From the NCBI GenBank assembly GCA_003640385.1, contig RCAB01000017.1, positions 124,001 to 188,000 of the forward strand: 64,000 nt of DNA, written 5' to 3'. Position 1 is the first letter of the stretch. The number at the start of each line of letters is the position of its first letter. The notes beneath the pieces are model-generated. The model saw only the letters and a list, made by a program, of their open reading frames with translations, was not told the DNA's origin and ran no database searches. A program made the translations under genes and the position numbers. This document shows positions 26,538 to 40,900 of this stretch, in pieces. Source of the stretch: Setaria digitata (Eukaryota > Nematoda > Chromadorea > Rhabditida > Setariidae).

Positions 26538-28060
26538 AAGTTGGTTTAGAAACTATTTTAATTATTTTTTTTTTTTAACTATTTTAAGGTTAAATTCTGA
26601 ACTACTTATTACAAGTTTACATTGTTCAATTTGAAAATATGAGATGATTTTCATCGAAGTGGTTTGCGATGACGATGACATGTTAGCAGTTTTTATAAAT
26701 TTTACAAGCAAGATTGGAGATGTATTAATACCATGAAAAAAGTGTGGAGTTTTGTTTGAGGCAAAAACTGAAACTGACTAGTAGATGAATGGTGTTTCAG
26801 CAATTGTGGGACAGTTGGGGATTGGGGAGGGCCAAATGGGAATATTGTCAACAGAATGCGCAAAAGTCTTTAAAGAATATCCGCAACTCAACATTACTCG
26901 GATGACTTGCAAAACATTGTTCGAAATCCGATAGGTCTTTCGCTAGGATGAAATTCGTTTGAACAGCATTGACGTTAGTTGTTGGGTCATTTCTTAGGTA
27001 GCTAAATAATATTTACTACGATAGATTGGATATATGCTGCCTCAAATGCTCTTTTATTTCTTTTGAATTTGCTTTTGGGAAACACTTAGACCATAATACA
27101 CTTGAGATTAAGGAAAATCAAGAATAAATGCAAATTTCAATACCTTGTTCAAATAAAATGACAACGACGCAAAATTAGAGTGAGAACTTCTAAATCACTT
27201 GACAAAACTACCAGAATTAGGAATTTTCATGCAGTTTGCGGAATCCACTTTTAAACTGAAAAGCAGCTCAGGATTCAAAAATATTTGAGCTTGAGCTTTT
27301 AATGCTGAGAGGACTGTTAACAGACAAATATCCAAATGAATTTTAATATGCAAAGGAATGTCCATTTTATAAATAAAGTGCTGAGATTTGTTCTGAATAG
27401 GAAGAAAGAAAGATAATGGCAGTGCCGAAATGAAAGGTAACAATTAATGAATGAGGCAGTTTTCGTTGAAGTAATATTTAAAGAACTGAGAAGATAGAAC
27501 AAAATCGAACTGTGACTATTTTCTACAGGATATATGAATGACCTGGCAAAGCAGTTTGCAAAATGGCCATAATGAACTTGATAAAAAGAGGCATGATGAA
27601 GAAAAGAAAAAAAAGAAACAAGCTGAAGATTTCACTGCTTTACAACAAACAATTTAAGGAAACCTGAAGCCATTCGGGGAATATTTCCATTTGCTTCATC
27701 AAATTTTGTAAAATTTCTTTAGAAATTGAGAATTTTCACAGGATTTTTCGTGAGGAAACTTTAAAACATTGGGAAATAATAATGTATATAATATTTCAAC
27801 GAACTTGCATAACATACATAGAATAAAGCAAACATCTGAAATGAGAAATTTCTGTTAATTATTATAATTATGGTGACATTTCCAAAAGCAGCAAATGCTG
27901 CGCAATATTGTCGTCAGTACATGAGGTTTAAACATTATCATTCTCTTTAAATTTTAACTTTTTATCATTAGTTTAGAATCTAACTGTACTAAAAGTGAAA
28001 TTTGAAAACTAGAATTTTGTTTCGAAAATATTTAGCTGTAGCAAATTTCGTAGTGTTAAA

Positions 28061-30350
28061 TCACACATCAGTTCCAGCATCGGAACCAACTCTACTTGGT
28101 TTACTACTGCATTTTTTAATATAGATGGTAATTACGATACCAATAAGTAACAAAGAAAAGGATGCTGCTGCTATTACGAAAATTAGCGACCACAATGTGA
28201 CTGCTTTCGAATTCTGTACGGCTATTAAGGAATTTTCGGTAGCGATCAATTTACAATCACCATCGATTAACTGATATTCTAAAAATAAAATCAAAATTCC
28301 TTTGGGAGTAATGAAATTCTTAAAAAAAAACTCACAAGGAAAAGTGGTTTTCTGTGTAAATTCCGCTAAGAGACAGCTGCTGCTCGCCTCTTTGGAGCTA
28401 AGGTAATTTGGAGAAATTTTTAATTTTAATCTAATTAATCCTTCTAATTAGTACAGAAAGTAGGAGAAAGCATAGTGCGAATATCAATTCCTTTTCATAA
28501 ACAATTACGAGACGAGAGAATTCTCCGGGATTGCTGATAATAAAGCATCAAATTCTGCACAAGACCGAGAGACTGTAAACTGATCCAACTGAATTATACA
28601 TTTTTGGGAAGAAAATCTTACCATAAGCACACTGATTGCAATCTTCACCGGACCAGTTTGATGCACAAGAGCAGATATTCTCGGCGGTTATACTGCCATG
28701 GATACATTCGATTGCCATTTCACAAAATGGACCGGTGAAACCAATATCACAGAGGCAGAAGCTACCCTGAAGAAGAAAAATAATTTGGATTCATTTGAAT
28801 TTATGTGAACAATCCAGCAGCAAAACTTTTTGAGATTTTTAAAATTTATTTTGATTTATAAATTCTGCTCCACCTTTGTTAACATATAAAGGAAACTTTA
28901 TTTCGGAAATTTTTTTCTTGACACCTCATAGAATGTAGATTTTACAGAAGACTCTTAAGTATTAAATTTCATCTTCACATTACTTGGCCTCCTGTTCCAA
29001 CAGAAATTCCATTATGGCACATCCGTGACTGACAAAATATTCCGGTCCACCGGTCTTCGCATTTACACCGACCGTTTTCTAACTTACCTTTACCTTCGAT
29101 GCACTGTGTCACCGTCTCACATCTTTTACCTGGAAAATATTCGACCGATCAGCTGAAGCGGCGTTATTTCAGCTACTGACTAATGAATGAGAATCGTAAA
29201 TGATTTAAATCGTTCTTCAGCTACCAGGAAAAAATTTTGCCTGAAGACAGTAAATGTTTCTGTTAAATTTGACCGAATAACTTAAAGCAGAAGTAAAATA
29301 AGGAAATAGCTGTTTATGAAATATTGAAATTTGAGAACAATCGTTAAAAGAGAATAATTAGTTGACTACCAGTTAAGCCATAAGGACAATGACATCTGCC
29401 CGTTTTTGACTTTCTGCCTCCATTTAGGCACGGTTCAATTTCGCAAGCTTCACCTTCAAATCGTTCTTGGCAATGACATCTGCCCTAAAATGGCTTTAAC
29501 CTGAGTCTGTTCCTCTCACAAATCCCAACAATGAAGATTTAAAATGTCCCATAAATTAAGACTTGACGATATAGCAGACGTATCTCCATTATCACTCCGA
29601 CATATGAATCATTAATCATTATATGTATGCAAATGTTATATACCATTAGTACTTATTTAAGTTTTCAATTAATTAAGCATCTTGAGTCTGTGATTGCGTT
29701 CGGAAATCGTATCATCGGTAGCAGGGTATTCAGTATTTGATTTCTGTCAAGATAATTATTTCTTGCCTTGCAACACCTCCATCTCTGAGGCAAATTCGAG
29801 GTCAATTTGCGTAATCGAAACATTAATATTAACGATGCAACGAGGTATCAATGAATGACTGCTGGGTGTGATAACCTAATTATTATACAGAACATTTTTA
29901 TCTAGTGAGAAAAGAAAGTTTGCTTATGTGTTTTCCTTTTTAATGAATTTTTTTTACCAAAAAAAAAAATCACCAAGAAAAGTTTTTGATCAGAATGCTA
30001 AACTGATAAGGAATTCCTTCACCATGTTTACCTTCATTCGATTTTTCCTTTAACAAAGTAATACCTTCAAGTCATAGCTATGAGTGTCTTATAATAAAGA
30101 AATTAATAAATTCCTTTAAACAATATTTACAGTGTCCTAAAAGCTGTTCAAAAAGCAAATAGCTTACATTAATCAGAGAGCCACCATTGAAGCATGAAAA
30201 ATTCGTTCTACCATACTGAATGCTATGCTCCACTGAATTTCCACTGTCAAAAAGTGAGCTCATTATTGCTGTGACATTAGGAATTGTATTAAGTTGAAAA
30301 GCAGTCAAGAAAATGAAAAAGGATTCTGCGAAGTGGAATCCAGCAGCCAT
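28061..30350 (-). CDS. Single-pass membrane protein with five 4-cysteine EGF-like units
   Basis: Not a recognised named gene. Five exons on the minus strand: 30350-30168, 29484-29370, 29129-28984, 28766-28622, 28278-28061 (TGA), 807 bases, 268 residues, phases consistent. Residues 1-20 form a signal peptide (FFIFLTAFQL). About residues 53-197 hold five tandem EGF-like units, for example CFNGGSLINGRCHC then EGEAC, and CLNGG then GRCHCPYGLTGKRC. Each has four cysteines rather than six. A further cysteine pair (NQC and DGDC) follows, then a membrane span (LWSLIFVIAAASFSLLLIGI) with an IKK stop-transfer and a 17-residue cytosolic tail ending GTDV. Likely a cell-surface adhesion or ligand-type protein; that role is inference. 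An in-frame ATG at 30380 would lengthen the N-terminus by 10 residues. Confidence 0.85.
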
Positions 30351-31856
30351 TGTCTTTTCTCGATTCTTCTGCAATTTCATTTCATCTATTTAATTTAATT
30401 TCAACGAATATGAATTTAGGAATGTTTTTTTTCGCGCATCTAGAATCGATACAGAAGCCCATGAAATTTCGTTCTTTTATTGCATAAAAAAAAAAAAATT
30501 CAAAACTGAAAGAGACGGCGATCATTTGATTTTACAATAGCTATTACCTGGAATATTTTAGACTGCATATCAAAATAATGAACTATTTAATAGTTTGATA
30601 AGAACAGTGAAAAATTGCACAACAAATAGGAAGTAAAGATGCGACTTGTTTCAAAAACGCTTTAAAATTATTCCTTTGCGAATATAAGATCAAATAATAT
30701 GAACACTTTTCATTTCTTATGTTTCTACATTCAAACAGTGATTGTGATTTGCTGGAAGCTGCCTTTTATTAATAGATGTTGAGCAAATCGGAAAGATGTC
30801 ATAATTTATTATTCATTGAATTAACTTTTTAATAAAATATTTAGTATCATTTAAAGTTGAAATATCAAAAAAATTTTTGAAATATCAAAAAAATTTATTT
30901 GTCATCTATTCTACAATAATTTCAACAGGCATAAGATAGTTAATAATTTGGAATGATAAACTGGAACGTATCACTAGAACTTTAATTCCGAATTATAAAA
31001 AAAAAATTGGAAGAAAATGTTTGCGACATATTGAGTACCAATAATATTTTTTTTTTATTCCCCAAATTTTTATTGATTAAACTGATATTAAATGTGATTC
31101 GCATAAGAGGATAAAGATTTTGTATGTTAAACTTATCACAAAATAAACAAAAGGAAAATTCTAGTGGATATTTTAGCAAATATTCATATTTCTTAAATTT
31201 TTTTTTTTCCAAGATGTCTGAGTTCAAGATTTGAGCTGATTGAAGAATTTCAGTGATAGAATTCGAGTCGACAAAAAAAGTGATATAATCTCTATTTGCC
31301 CAAATGTCACTTGTCCCTATTTAGTTTTTAATGAAGCTGTCTCGCGCAATTGCAGAAAGATGAAGAATTAATAAAAGCTCAGTTGTGGTTTGTTGGAGCC
31401 AATAGAAAAGAAATGCTGAGCTTTAGTCTAGTCTGTGGTTGAGGCAAAAATTAGCTGTTGAAGTTGAACGGAAACAAAAAGTTCTATGAGAGTTACGCCT
31501 GAATGTTCACTTCCGAGCAGTCTAAAATGAAGGCATTCACTAAACATTCTAAGTAGTTTTAGACATTCTAATTGGTTGGATTTTTGTTTCCCTTTCCATT
31601 TCAATGGAATTATACAAATATGAGTCGGTCCCTCAATGATTAAATCAATTATAAATGTTCTGCGTTTGTTTTGTTCCGCTTCAATTAAATGAATTGAGCT
31701 GAAATTTATTTGATTCATTAATTTAATAAGATGCGAAGTACGGATGATTCAAAATAAATTTTAGTTTTTTTTTTTTTTTTCTGTCTGAAATAGGAAGTTA
31801 AATTATACGCTGAATTCGAGAACGTAAGAGATAGGTCTTACTAAAAAAAAAAAAAA

Positions 31857-31999
31857 AAAAACTGAGAGGATGCCAGCGGAAGGCAGGTGGCAGGTAAGAC
31901 TAAATTTTGGAAATAATTTAAATGGAANAAAAACTGAGAGGATGTCAGCGGAAGGCAGGTGGCAGGTAAGACTAAATTTTGGAAATAATTTAAATGGAA
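31857..31999. repeat. Direct duplication around N at 31928
   Basis: Bases 31857-31927 and 31929-31999 (71 each) match with one visible substitution (GCCAGC against GTCAGC). Same pattern as the other N sites: contig-end overlap left unmerged. Confidence 0.9.
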
Positions 32000-34900
32000 G
32001 CTAAGATGATAGAGCGGCGAATGAAAGAATGATATGCAAATAATGCGACAAATGAACAACAAATGATGACAATCAAGAAAATGATTTCGCAAACCTATTC
32101 AGAACGATTTGCCTGAGTTACCAGATATTTTAGTTAAATCAAATCATTCTGTCATGCAGGTGGCAATGACAAATCGGCAGGAATTTTCTATTTTTCTGGA
32201 GGATTGCAGAAAGAGTTTCACTTCTAGAGATGTCGTCAGTTTTCTGAAGCAGACAATTCAGCTCGATTTGAAATTAAATTCAATGCACTGTATCTGAAGG
32301 AAGATTAAAATAGTAATGTCCACGACTAAACAATTTGGAATTAAAATTGAAATTAAAATTAGTACTTGAAGTGAGAATATCAAAATATTTTATTGCAATA
32401 TTAAGTTTTTCATGGCGCATTTATTAAGATAGCAAAACGAACAAACAATTTTTTTTTCAAATTTTTTTTTTTTTAAATAAGGAAAAAAAAGGCCAAGTGC
32501 ATGTTCATTTTTCACTCACTCATAACTGTTGCGTCCGACTGTTGCCATGATGTCCTTATTCATCAATTAAGTTCTTAGTGATTGATAGACAGAGGTTCAG
32601 GCTCAGTATGTTCTAGCATGACAAGAAATGTCACTTGTCAGCCGTTTCATTAAGATGCATTAATCTTCAGATCTCGAGTAACAGTAAGTTATTTGCTTTC
32701 AAGACATAAATATTATTAGAATTTTATTAATCATGATTTATAACTATAAACGCTAAGCTAAATTGGAGTATAAATTCGCTGAATTTATATCTCAGACTTT
32801 GAAAATTTGATGTAACTGTAAGAAAATTCAGTTCATTAAAATCTAAGTGAAAAAGAATTTTTTTTAACATTGAAAGTTGCTGAAGATAATAATGAAATAA
32901 AACTCATCTTGAAAACTCAGTCAACGCTATTTTTCAATTTTTGATCGCTACTGTTTCATTGTTATTTGAAACAGATGGTTGTAAGGAATGCATGGGATAG
33001 TAAATGAAAAAAGATACCTGAAAACTGAACTTACAATCTTCCTCAAAATAGATTTGAGCACTATTTAGAGGCAGAAATTAACAATTATAATTACGATTGC
33101 GATTGCGATATTGAACGTAGTGAAAATGACAAAAAAGAGTATGTATATGTTGCAATTATAAACAAGTTTATGATTGATTATTCGAGATTTATGATACTTA
33201 TTATTGACTGAAAGGAATTTTATGGCTTACTTGACGACGAAATGATGGCACGGTACAGGAAAAAATAATCAAATGGAATGGACCTAAAATATGTTGCAGA
33301 AGAGCTTTGAATTAATTAAGATGAAATGCCATAATTAATGAAGCTAATGACTACTCTCTCGTGATTAGTAAGAAATTTCATTCAAGCGTGAGCTTAACAT
33401 TATATTTCCATATACTGAATAAGTTTTTAAAGCCTTAGTTCATAAAATACAAAATGAATTATATTAACTGCATGAGCCACCAACTTACTGATTAGCATAT
33501 TTATATTAGATAAAGCAGTCTGTAGGTGAAGAAGTACCAAGTATATTCAACGAAGAAGTACTGACTGTATTTCAGCTTTCAATGGGAAATGTTTAGAAAA
33601 GAATGAAAAGTCGAAAAAAAAACTTTGCTCATACTTCTCAATTGTGAAAATGGTAAGAGTGCCAAGGAATAAAGATAAAATGTTTTAATTGATATCGAAA
33701 TGAGGTTTGCAAAAAGATTGTCTAATTGTTTGAGTTTAAGAGTAAACAATAATTGGAATAAAAGAAAACAGAGCAAGGAGAGGTCACAGGGGTCAGGAAA
33801 ATCTTTAAGACAGAAGAGTGCTGGAGAAAGTAACAAATAATTATAGGCATGTAAAAACGAAGAAGCAGAAAGAGTCATTTCAGAGAAGGAAATCAAAATT
33901 CTCTCTCATCTTATTTAAATAGAAAAAAATATAATGCGATGTGTCATTTGGTAGTTTTTCTTAAAACAGTCCATAAACTTTTGAAATTTGGAAAAAAAAA
34001 AAAGAAAAAGAAAACGACACACCGAAGTGTTGATAAAGATGAATTTGTTCATTGTAGATTGAAGCATTGTTTCATGAAAAGACATAGAAACTGACGAAGA
34101 AGCATATATGTGATGATAGGTTAAAGATGGCTTGCAGTACAGACAGGAGACTCGGGAATAGGCTCTGAGGGAACAAGCCCAAAATGAACACTTCAAAAGC
34201 CTCGTGGGATGGCAATTGAAGAGATCTCGCTTGGGATTAATAGTAGTAATACTGGGCTAGAGATTCAAGTTTGGCCTCAAATTATTTAATAAATTATTTT
34301 CCTTCTTGGGCTTATTATTTTTCGCTGCAAGAAATATTTCAGTTATCCATCCTTCTTCATGGTCATGGATATTCGTTGTTCCACTCGAAAAAATTTATTG
34401 ATTAAAACACTCAGTTCTCTCGAGAGTCTCATTGTGTATATGATGCTAACCCATTTATGTCTATGCATTAATTACTCTTTAATAAATCAATTCCATATCA
34501 TACGAGTATTTCATTTATAATTCAACATCATTCAGACTGTTTCATCTTCATAGATCGAATATTCTTCGAGCTGGGTGGTAGTGGAAGAGATGCGTTTTCA
34601 GTGGCATTTTCGGTGCCCATCATATTTAATTAAGATCCTGGGGACAAATTATGTACTGAGGAATAATTTAGAGGAGCAAATTTAGGAGTAACAACGCTTT
34701 TTATCATAATAGCTGCTTCGAAGGTTGCAATCAAATACTTTATAACGCCATGTATAATTCAGTACCTTAAAGGAGTAAGTTTACAAAGGCAACAAATTCC
34801 CAACTGAGATTACGAGGAAGAGAAAGAATTGACTTGGAACTGCAGACTGACCCTGGACTAGGGAAATGTGTGCAGGCTAGTATGTGACCCGAAACTGTTA

Positions 34901-37900
34901 ATAAGAAACGGAATAGAAAAATATGTAATATGGAGAAAACAGGAAAACGTATAGAGTAAACCGGAAGAAGAGGATAAGCTTTGCATAATGAGGAGATTGG
35001 AGATGGAAGATTTGCATAAGCCTACAAGCCCTCATTACAAATATCAGCACTAGTAAGTATAAATCATCTTACAACTGTTTTTACAGATGGTATTTCGAGC
35101 AGATGACAAATACAAGTGGAATTCACTGACCCATGAACTGAAATAGTGTTGGAAAGCTACTACTCTCGAGATTTTCCGCTTCTTAAAAGTCTGAAATCTA
35201 AAAAGGAAAATCTTGAGCTTGTCTCAAGAGGCAAGCAACTTATTGTGACGAGAAAATGTTTCTCAGAATTTCGTTTGGCAAATACTTCCGCAATTATTCA
35301 AACTGTTGGTCGGACAATTGTATTAATGATTCATTTATGATATAGAACTAATGATTCCATAAATGGTAAATGTGTTATGTCAGAAAGGAAAAATTCTGTT
35401 AAAAGAAAGGTGAATTACTGGTCATATAGGTGGTCCAGACTTGAATATCGCCATATTCCGTGGTGAAATACGAGACCTTCAGGAATGGCGATCAGAGAGA
35501 AGAAGGGATTGAGTGTGTTGATAGATGAAGAAAGAGGAAAGAATTAATTGACGGCAATTAATTTACTTGTTTGAGTGCAGGTAAAGAGAAGTCAAAATGA
35601 TTAATGATCCTTTATCGTTGTCTCAAACTACAGGTGTAATACAATATTGTCATTTCATATTGTTCAGTCCAGATTTCTATTCCGTATTTGAACTAAAAAT
35701 GATTTTTAGATCGCCAATTACTGCTGCTACTTTAGGCTTTCATTGAGAAAATATAGAGGCGAGTGTTTAATTCATCATATTGTGCTACATTTCTTGTCAT
35801 TAGTTTAGCGAAACAACCGCATGTTAAATACATCTTGTACTCAATCCTCTTTGATAAGGTCCATTTTGGTGATTGAGGCCACCTGAAGTGATCTGTACTG
35901 ATAAACTTGAAGAACACAATTCTGGAAATCCATAAGTAGAAAAGTTTAGTTTTCCGGAAGAAGTATTTTTTGATTGATATGCACCGAACAAAAAACTGAG
36001 AGAAGTCATAGATTGGTAATTTTACGGGTCACTTGAGCAGAATTCAAAGTGTCCATATGTGACCATTTCGCCGCACATTTGTTGCATCGTCATGGAAGAG
36101 TACTTCAAAGGAACTTCCAAGTATTGTACAGATCGTAATACAAATATCACCCACCAGGATGATGCCCTAATTGCTCTTTAGATAAACAAATGAACTGTAT
36201 ATCTCAATTACTGAGCATCCTTTGGACCATAAAAGTTAGTACATAGCACTAATTATTTTTGCCTGTTAGGAAAAGACATTAACTCAGATGAATGCATAAG
36301 TCTAATCAAGCAATTAATTATGGAGTGAGGATCGAGATACGGTTGTAGGATTTTCTCAAACAAATTCGAGACTATGAAGCAATAACTAATTTTGCCCTTT
36401 TATAATTTGATTCAAATGGATCATTAGTAAGATCTGATATAAAAATACGCGAAAAGAGATCTGAATGTGTGGAAGGAATTGAAAATTTTTCTTCAGATTC
36501 TGCTGGGATAAGTTAAATTTCACTGATTTCAAAAAATTGAGTTGCAAAATATCAACTTACATTTTACTGATAAGTTACATAAAGTACTAACTAAAAAATC
36601 CACATTCCAAAAATCAAATAGCAAGCAGGTAGGCTATCAGAAATTATAGATCACTTTCTTATGAGTGCAAAGATTTTATTCAATTAGTCATCTCTTAAGA
36701 TTATTACATGAAATCATAATTAATTAAGAACGGTAAGTGTCTTATCATTCCGAAAACAATATAATACGTTCATTATTAAGAAAGTTATAATGTTAAAAAT
36801 TACTTGTTGGGAAAAAAATAAGTACTTTCAGAGTTTCTGTTTTCTGTTTATTGCATCGTTATTAATTCCAAAAGATGTCGCAGACCAAAACAGCGTAACT
36901 TTATGACCTTGTCATATAACTACCACCAACTTCTGATGCATCCATTAACACAGGTTATTTTATGATGAGATGCTGAAGATGAAAAGTGAATCGATCGTGC
37001 AGTTTGATTTTCAACCACTTAATGAAAAATGGAAATGCTTTGTTTGAAAATAGAAAAATTAATTAGAAAATAATTATTTTGCATATTTAGTAGTAAATTC
37101 AAAGAGTTTTCAACTTTATAAAAGTGCTCAGCATAAAAGGGATGTAGGTAACTGTGATTCCACCTCACTTCCCATTATCGAAAAGCAACATTTCATTTCA
37201 TAAGCAGAGAAATGAGGCTAAAAAAGGTAAAACAATTTGTAATTTGTGCTGTTCACAGTAGCCTTTAATCTATATGTTTGGACTGTGGCCTAGAAATCAA
37301 AGAAGGTCACCAATAAGCCAAACCATTAATAATTTCACCTATTATAATAGTCTATATTAATCGCGCCGAGTGTGTCACATCTGCATTTCCTTTTTTTACT
37401 TTTCATGTTAATATGATGACAAGCGATAATCCTCGCAATTAATATCAGTCGATGAGAAAATTAATAAATTCATATATTTTGTTTGATATATAGCAAATTC
37501 AAACATCAACCATAAATGAAATTTGTCTATAGTAAAAAGTGCTAGATTAGGCAATTAAATTCTGATTTAAACACTGATAAAAGGAATTAATGTCAACAGC
37601 TGCGATTTTCCCTTAATTATTAAAACATAGTACATGACAAAAATTAGCATTTCTTTAATTAAAATATTTGGAAAGCATAAATTTGAGCTGAAGTCCTGGA
37701 AATTTTTTTTTTTTATACTGAGATCCTGAAATTAAAAGTGTAGGGAAATGTGAATGTGTGGATTCCTGGCAAGAATCTCGATCCAGACACAGGTTGGTAC
37801 AAGAAAAATCGTTTCAGGTTGTTAATCGGCAACAACTATCTTTCAAAATTTATCTTTTTAAATCTCACACAGGATGTTCAGAATTCGATTTTCCATCCTG

Positions 37901-40900
37901 CAACTTTACAAATGTGTAATTTAGAACATTGGAATGCAAATGAAACAAAGTAACATGCTGGGATCTCTAACCGATAAATAACGCTTAGGAATTGTTCCAT
38001 AATTGTCGATTATAATGAGAAAATTAGTGACTTATCAGGTGTGCTCAAGTATTATTTCAGAACCAATTATGCTGTTAAACATAACAGAAGTTGCTCTTTG
38101 TCATTCGTTCCTTTCCTAATCACGACTGATCGAGTAGCTTGAGGCAAAAAAGGAAAGTTATAAAATCTGTGAGGTGCACAGAATCAGGAGATGATTGAGA
38201 ATTTTGATTCCGGTTTCTTGAGTCATTTTTGAAGTTGCACATGTTGAAAATGTAGCAAAGGCTAAATTCTTGTCTTAAATTAAATACTTCTCAAGGCATC
38301 AATTCTTTTCATTTCCAAACGGTATGATCATGTCAAGTACTATACTACCTTCACTACCCCTCTAGTTCTTTCAAATCATCTTATATTTCCCAGAACCTAC
38401 CATTGCAATTATTATTTGGAAGTATTTAATGAAAAGATCAATAACCCATTTCTTAAGTGATTTTATATTGAAGTCATTAGATCTTTCTGAATTAGATTTA
38501 CAAGATGTTATTAAAGTAGGACACATGCGGCCTGATTTTCATTAACATTTACTATTTCATCGATTTTACCATTACACTTGCAGCCCATACAAATACAGAG
38601 CTCTGCGGTTCATTCAGGATTTATGGCAGTTCTTGGATAGAATAATAAATGCCTTGCTATATTCCATTACCTTTTTATATTCCATTTCAATCATTAACTA
38701 CACATATAAGGAAGCAGTATATTTCAAGCATTCCAAAGATTATAATTTCATTGCATTGTATTTGACAGAAGTACCCCAGATGGTCCTAATTAATTATATG
38801 GTCTTCCTAACCACCTAATCGTTGCAGCAGCTCTTAATAGCATAGTGACAGACAGATATGTCCCCATGAACAGACCCATATTGCATGGTCCTCATGTAAT
38901 TAGATTTTAATGGGACTATGACTGTTATTACTGCGCTAGGCGGACCATCACTGTCTATTAATCTATGTAGATGTGACAGGAAATTGCGATATCCATACAG
39001 TGAATTATTCTGTACGAAATTGAATTAGGCCATTTATACACTGGAAGAAGAAGGACAGATATACCGCAATCAGTGACAGATCGCTAAAATTATCTTTGAT
39101 CCTCTTATTTGAAATGATGTTATCAAGCCTGTAACGTATGGAATGAACTTGAACCCTCGAAATAAAACCAACAAATAATTGGAAAGATAAAGAAAACATA
39201 ATGAAGGCATTCGGTGACTACTAGATGTCCAAAGCTTAAACACCGATGAAGGCCATCATCGTTCAGCATCTTGCAAATATAAAACAGTTGCTGAGGACAG
39301 TGGAAGAGCAATGAATTAGTTAATCGACCATGCAAACTATGTGTTACAATATTTCAGTCAAAATTTGAGTACGATTTTTAGGGGAAAAAAAAGGATTTCC
39401 TTTTATTTCTGAATCAAAAAAAAAGATAGTAAAAGTTACCTCTGTCAACGGGAATTCTTCAAAAATTTTTATGAAAATTTATTACAGCAGTAATGTGACA
39501 GCAAGAGATGTGTTAAATGATGCATTCGAAATATGGAAGTATGGACAAGGAAGGATTGTTGTTGAGACAATTCAAAACATTCTTCCTTTATCAGAAATAT
39601 TAATTTTTAAGTTTTTGAAATGACTGAAGTACACAAGTCAGTCACCGGCCTTCTCATCCAATGGAACAAAGTCTTTTTATGAAAAAGTTACAGAAAAGTT
39701 TAAGAATTGAAAAGTATTTGTTTGTCGAACTGGAATTAAGCATTGGGGAAGATGAAACGCATCACTGCTGAGACTGATAGTCGTGACAGTTGGAAGATGC
39801 TGAAACTATGAATAGAAATGATGAAAAGTGCCATCTTTTCAGCGACAGAAATATCTCAAATTGACAAAGCCTTCATTATTTGAAGTAGGAAAACCCTTGA
39901 CCATCCTCCATTCAGACTGTAAACTGAATGTTAAAGATGAATTGCAAAGACAAAAAGAAATAGAGTGGCTTTAGTTGAACCTGCAATTAATGGTATTATG
40001 GTCAGGTATGAAATGACCTGTCAATTCTAGCTTTAGTAACTAAGGTGCTACTGGGTAAAACATTTACTTAAGTTGATCCAGTCTGGTCATAACTAGAGCA
40101 AACGAGCATAAAAGACGGAATTCGAAAAAAATAAGGTAAATCATTGAGTCGTAAATTCAGATACATAAAAAATAAGCTGCAAATGAGGAAAGGAAACAAA
40201 CCATTGTCACTAGGCAGCGCTTACAAGATCTGACTCAGAATCACCAAAAGGGTAAGAAAGGTCGGACAAAGGTAGAATTGAGGATTAAGAAAGGTGTGGA
40301 GATAGGTTGATGGACAACAACCAACCATCATCATGAATGAATAGAATGGACAAAGAGACAACTGATGAAACAGGTATGACGGAAGATAAGTTGAATTGGT
40401 TTTGAAGGTCGACCGGTGAAGTTCCATACAAAATGATGCTAATACATAGTCGAGAGCCATGAGCAATGTCTAGTGGATAGTGGCAGATTACAGTAGCGAT
40501 CAGTGAGCTCATTAAGAAAATTATTTTCAGTAGCGTGAAACACGATGAGTGAGAAGCGCAGATGCAGTTCCCGCAATAAATCGATTATTAAAAAATTATT
40601 GCTGAATTTTTCGGGGACTTCCCTCCGTAATAATTTTACAGTAAGCTGATACTAAAAAACACCAAATGCCAGTTCGGGAATAATCCCAAAGATAAACATA
40701 CCAACACAGAGCTGAAGATGACGCCAGAAATAGACCACGCAATATTTATTTATCCTTACCTGAGAATGTAAATAATGAAAAACGGAAAGTAATTACAAAC
40801 GGATGAGGTACGGAATGACCGGTGATAACGTGACCTTGCAAGGGATAATCCGTCTGCTCATCCTTCTTTGGTTCTCCGTTTTCCGTCTTCCTACCACATA

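Larger units (their letters stand above)
23891..28060. other. Intergenic between SLC12A9-like and EGF-like genes, with exon-like relics
   Basis: A 4.2-kb tail-to-tail gap. It contains long T runs, an N-flanking duplication (26292-26537), and a broken exon pair near 25153-25557 described separately. A hydrophobic open frame at 24647-24829 could be a relic of a membrane segment but has no recognised family. No intact gene was found. Confidence 0.5.

Noticed and set aside
28327..28400. Possible cassette exon in the EGF-like gene
   Set aside because: Good donor (GTGAGT), but including it in phase creates a TAA at the junction with the last exon; skipping it joins 28622 to 28278 in frame.
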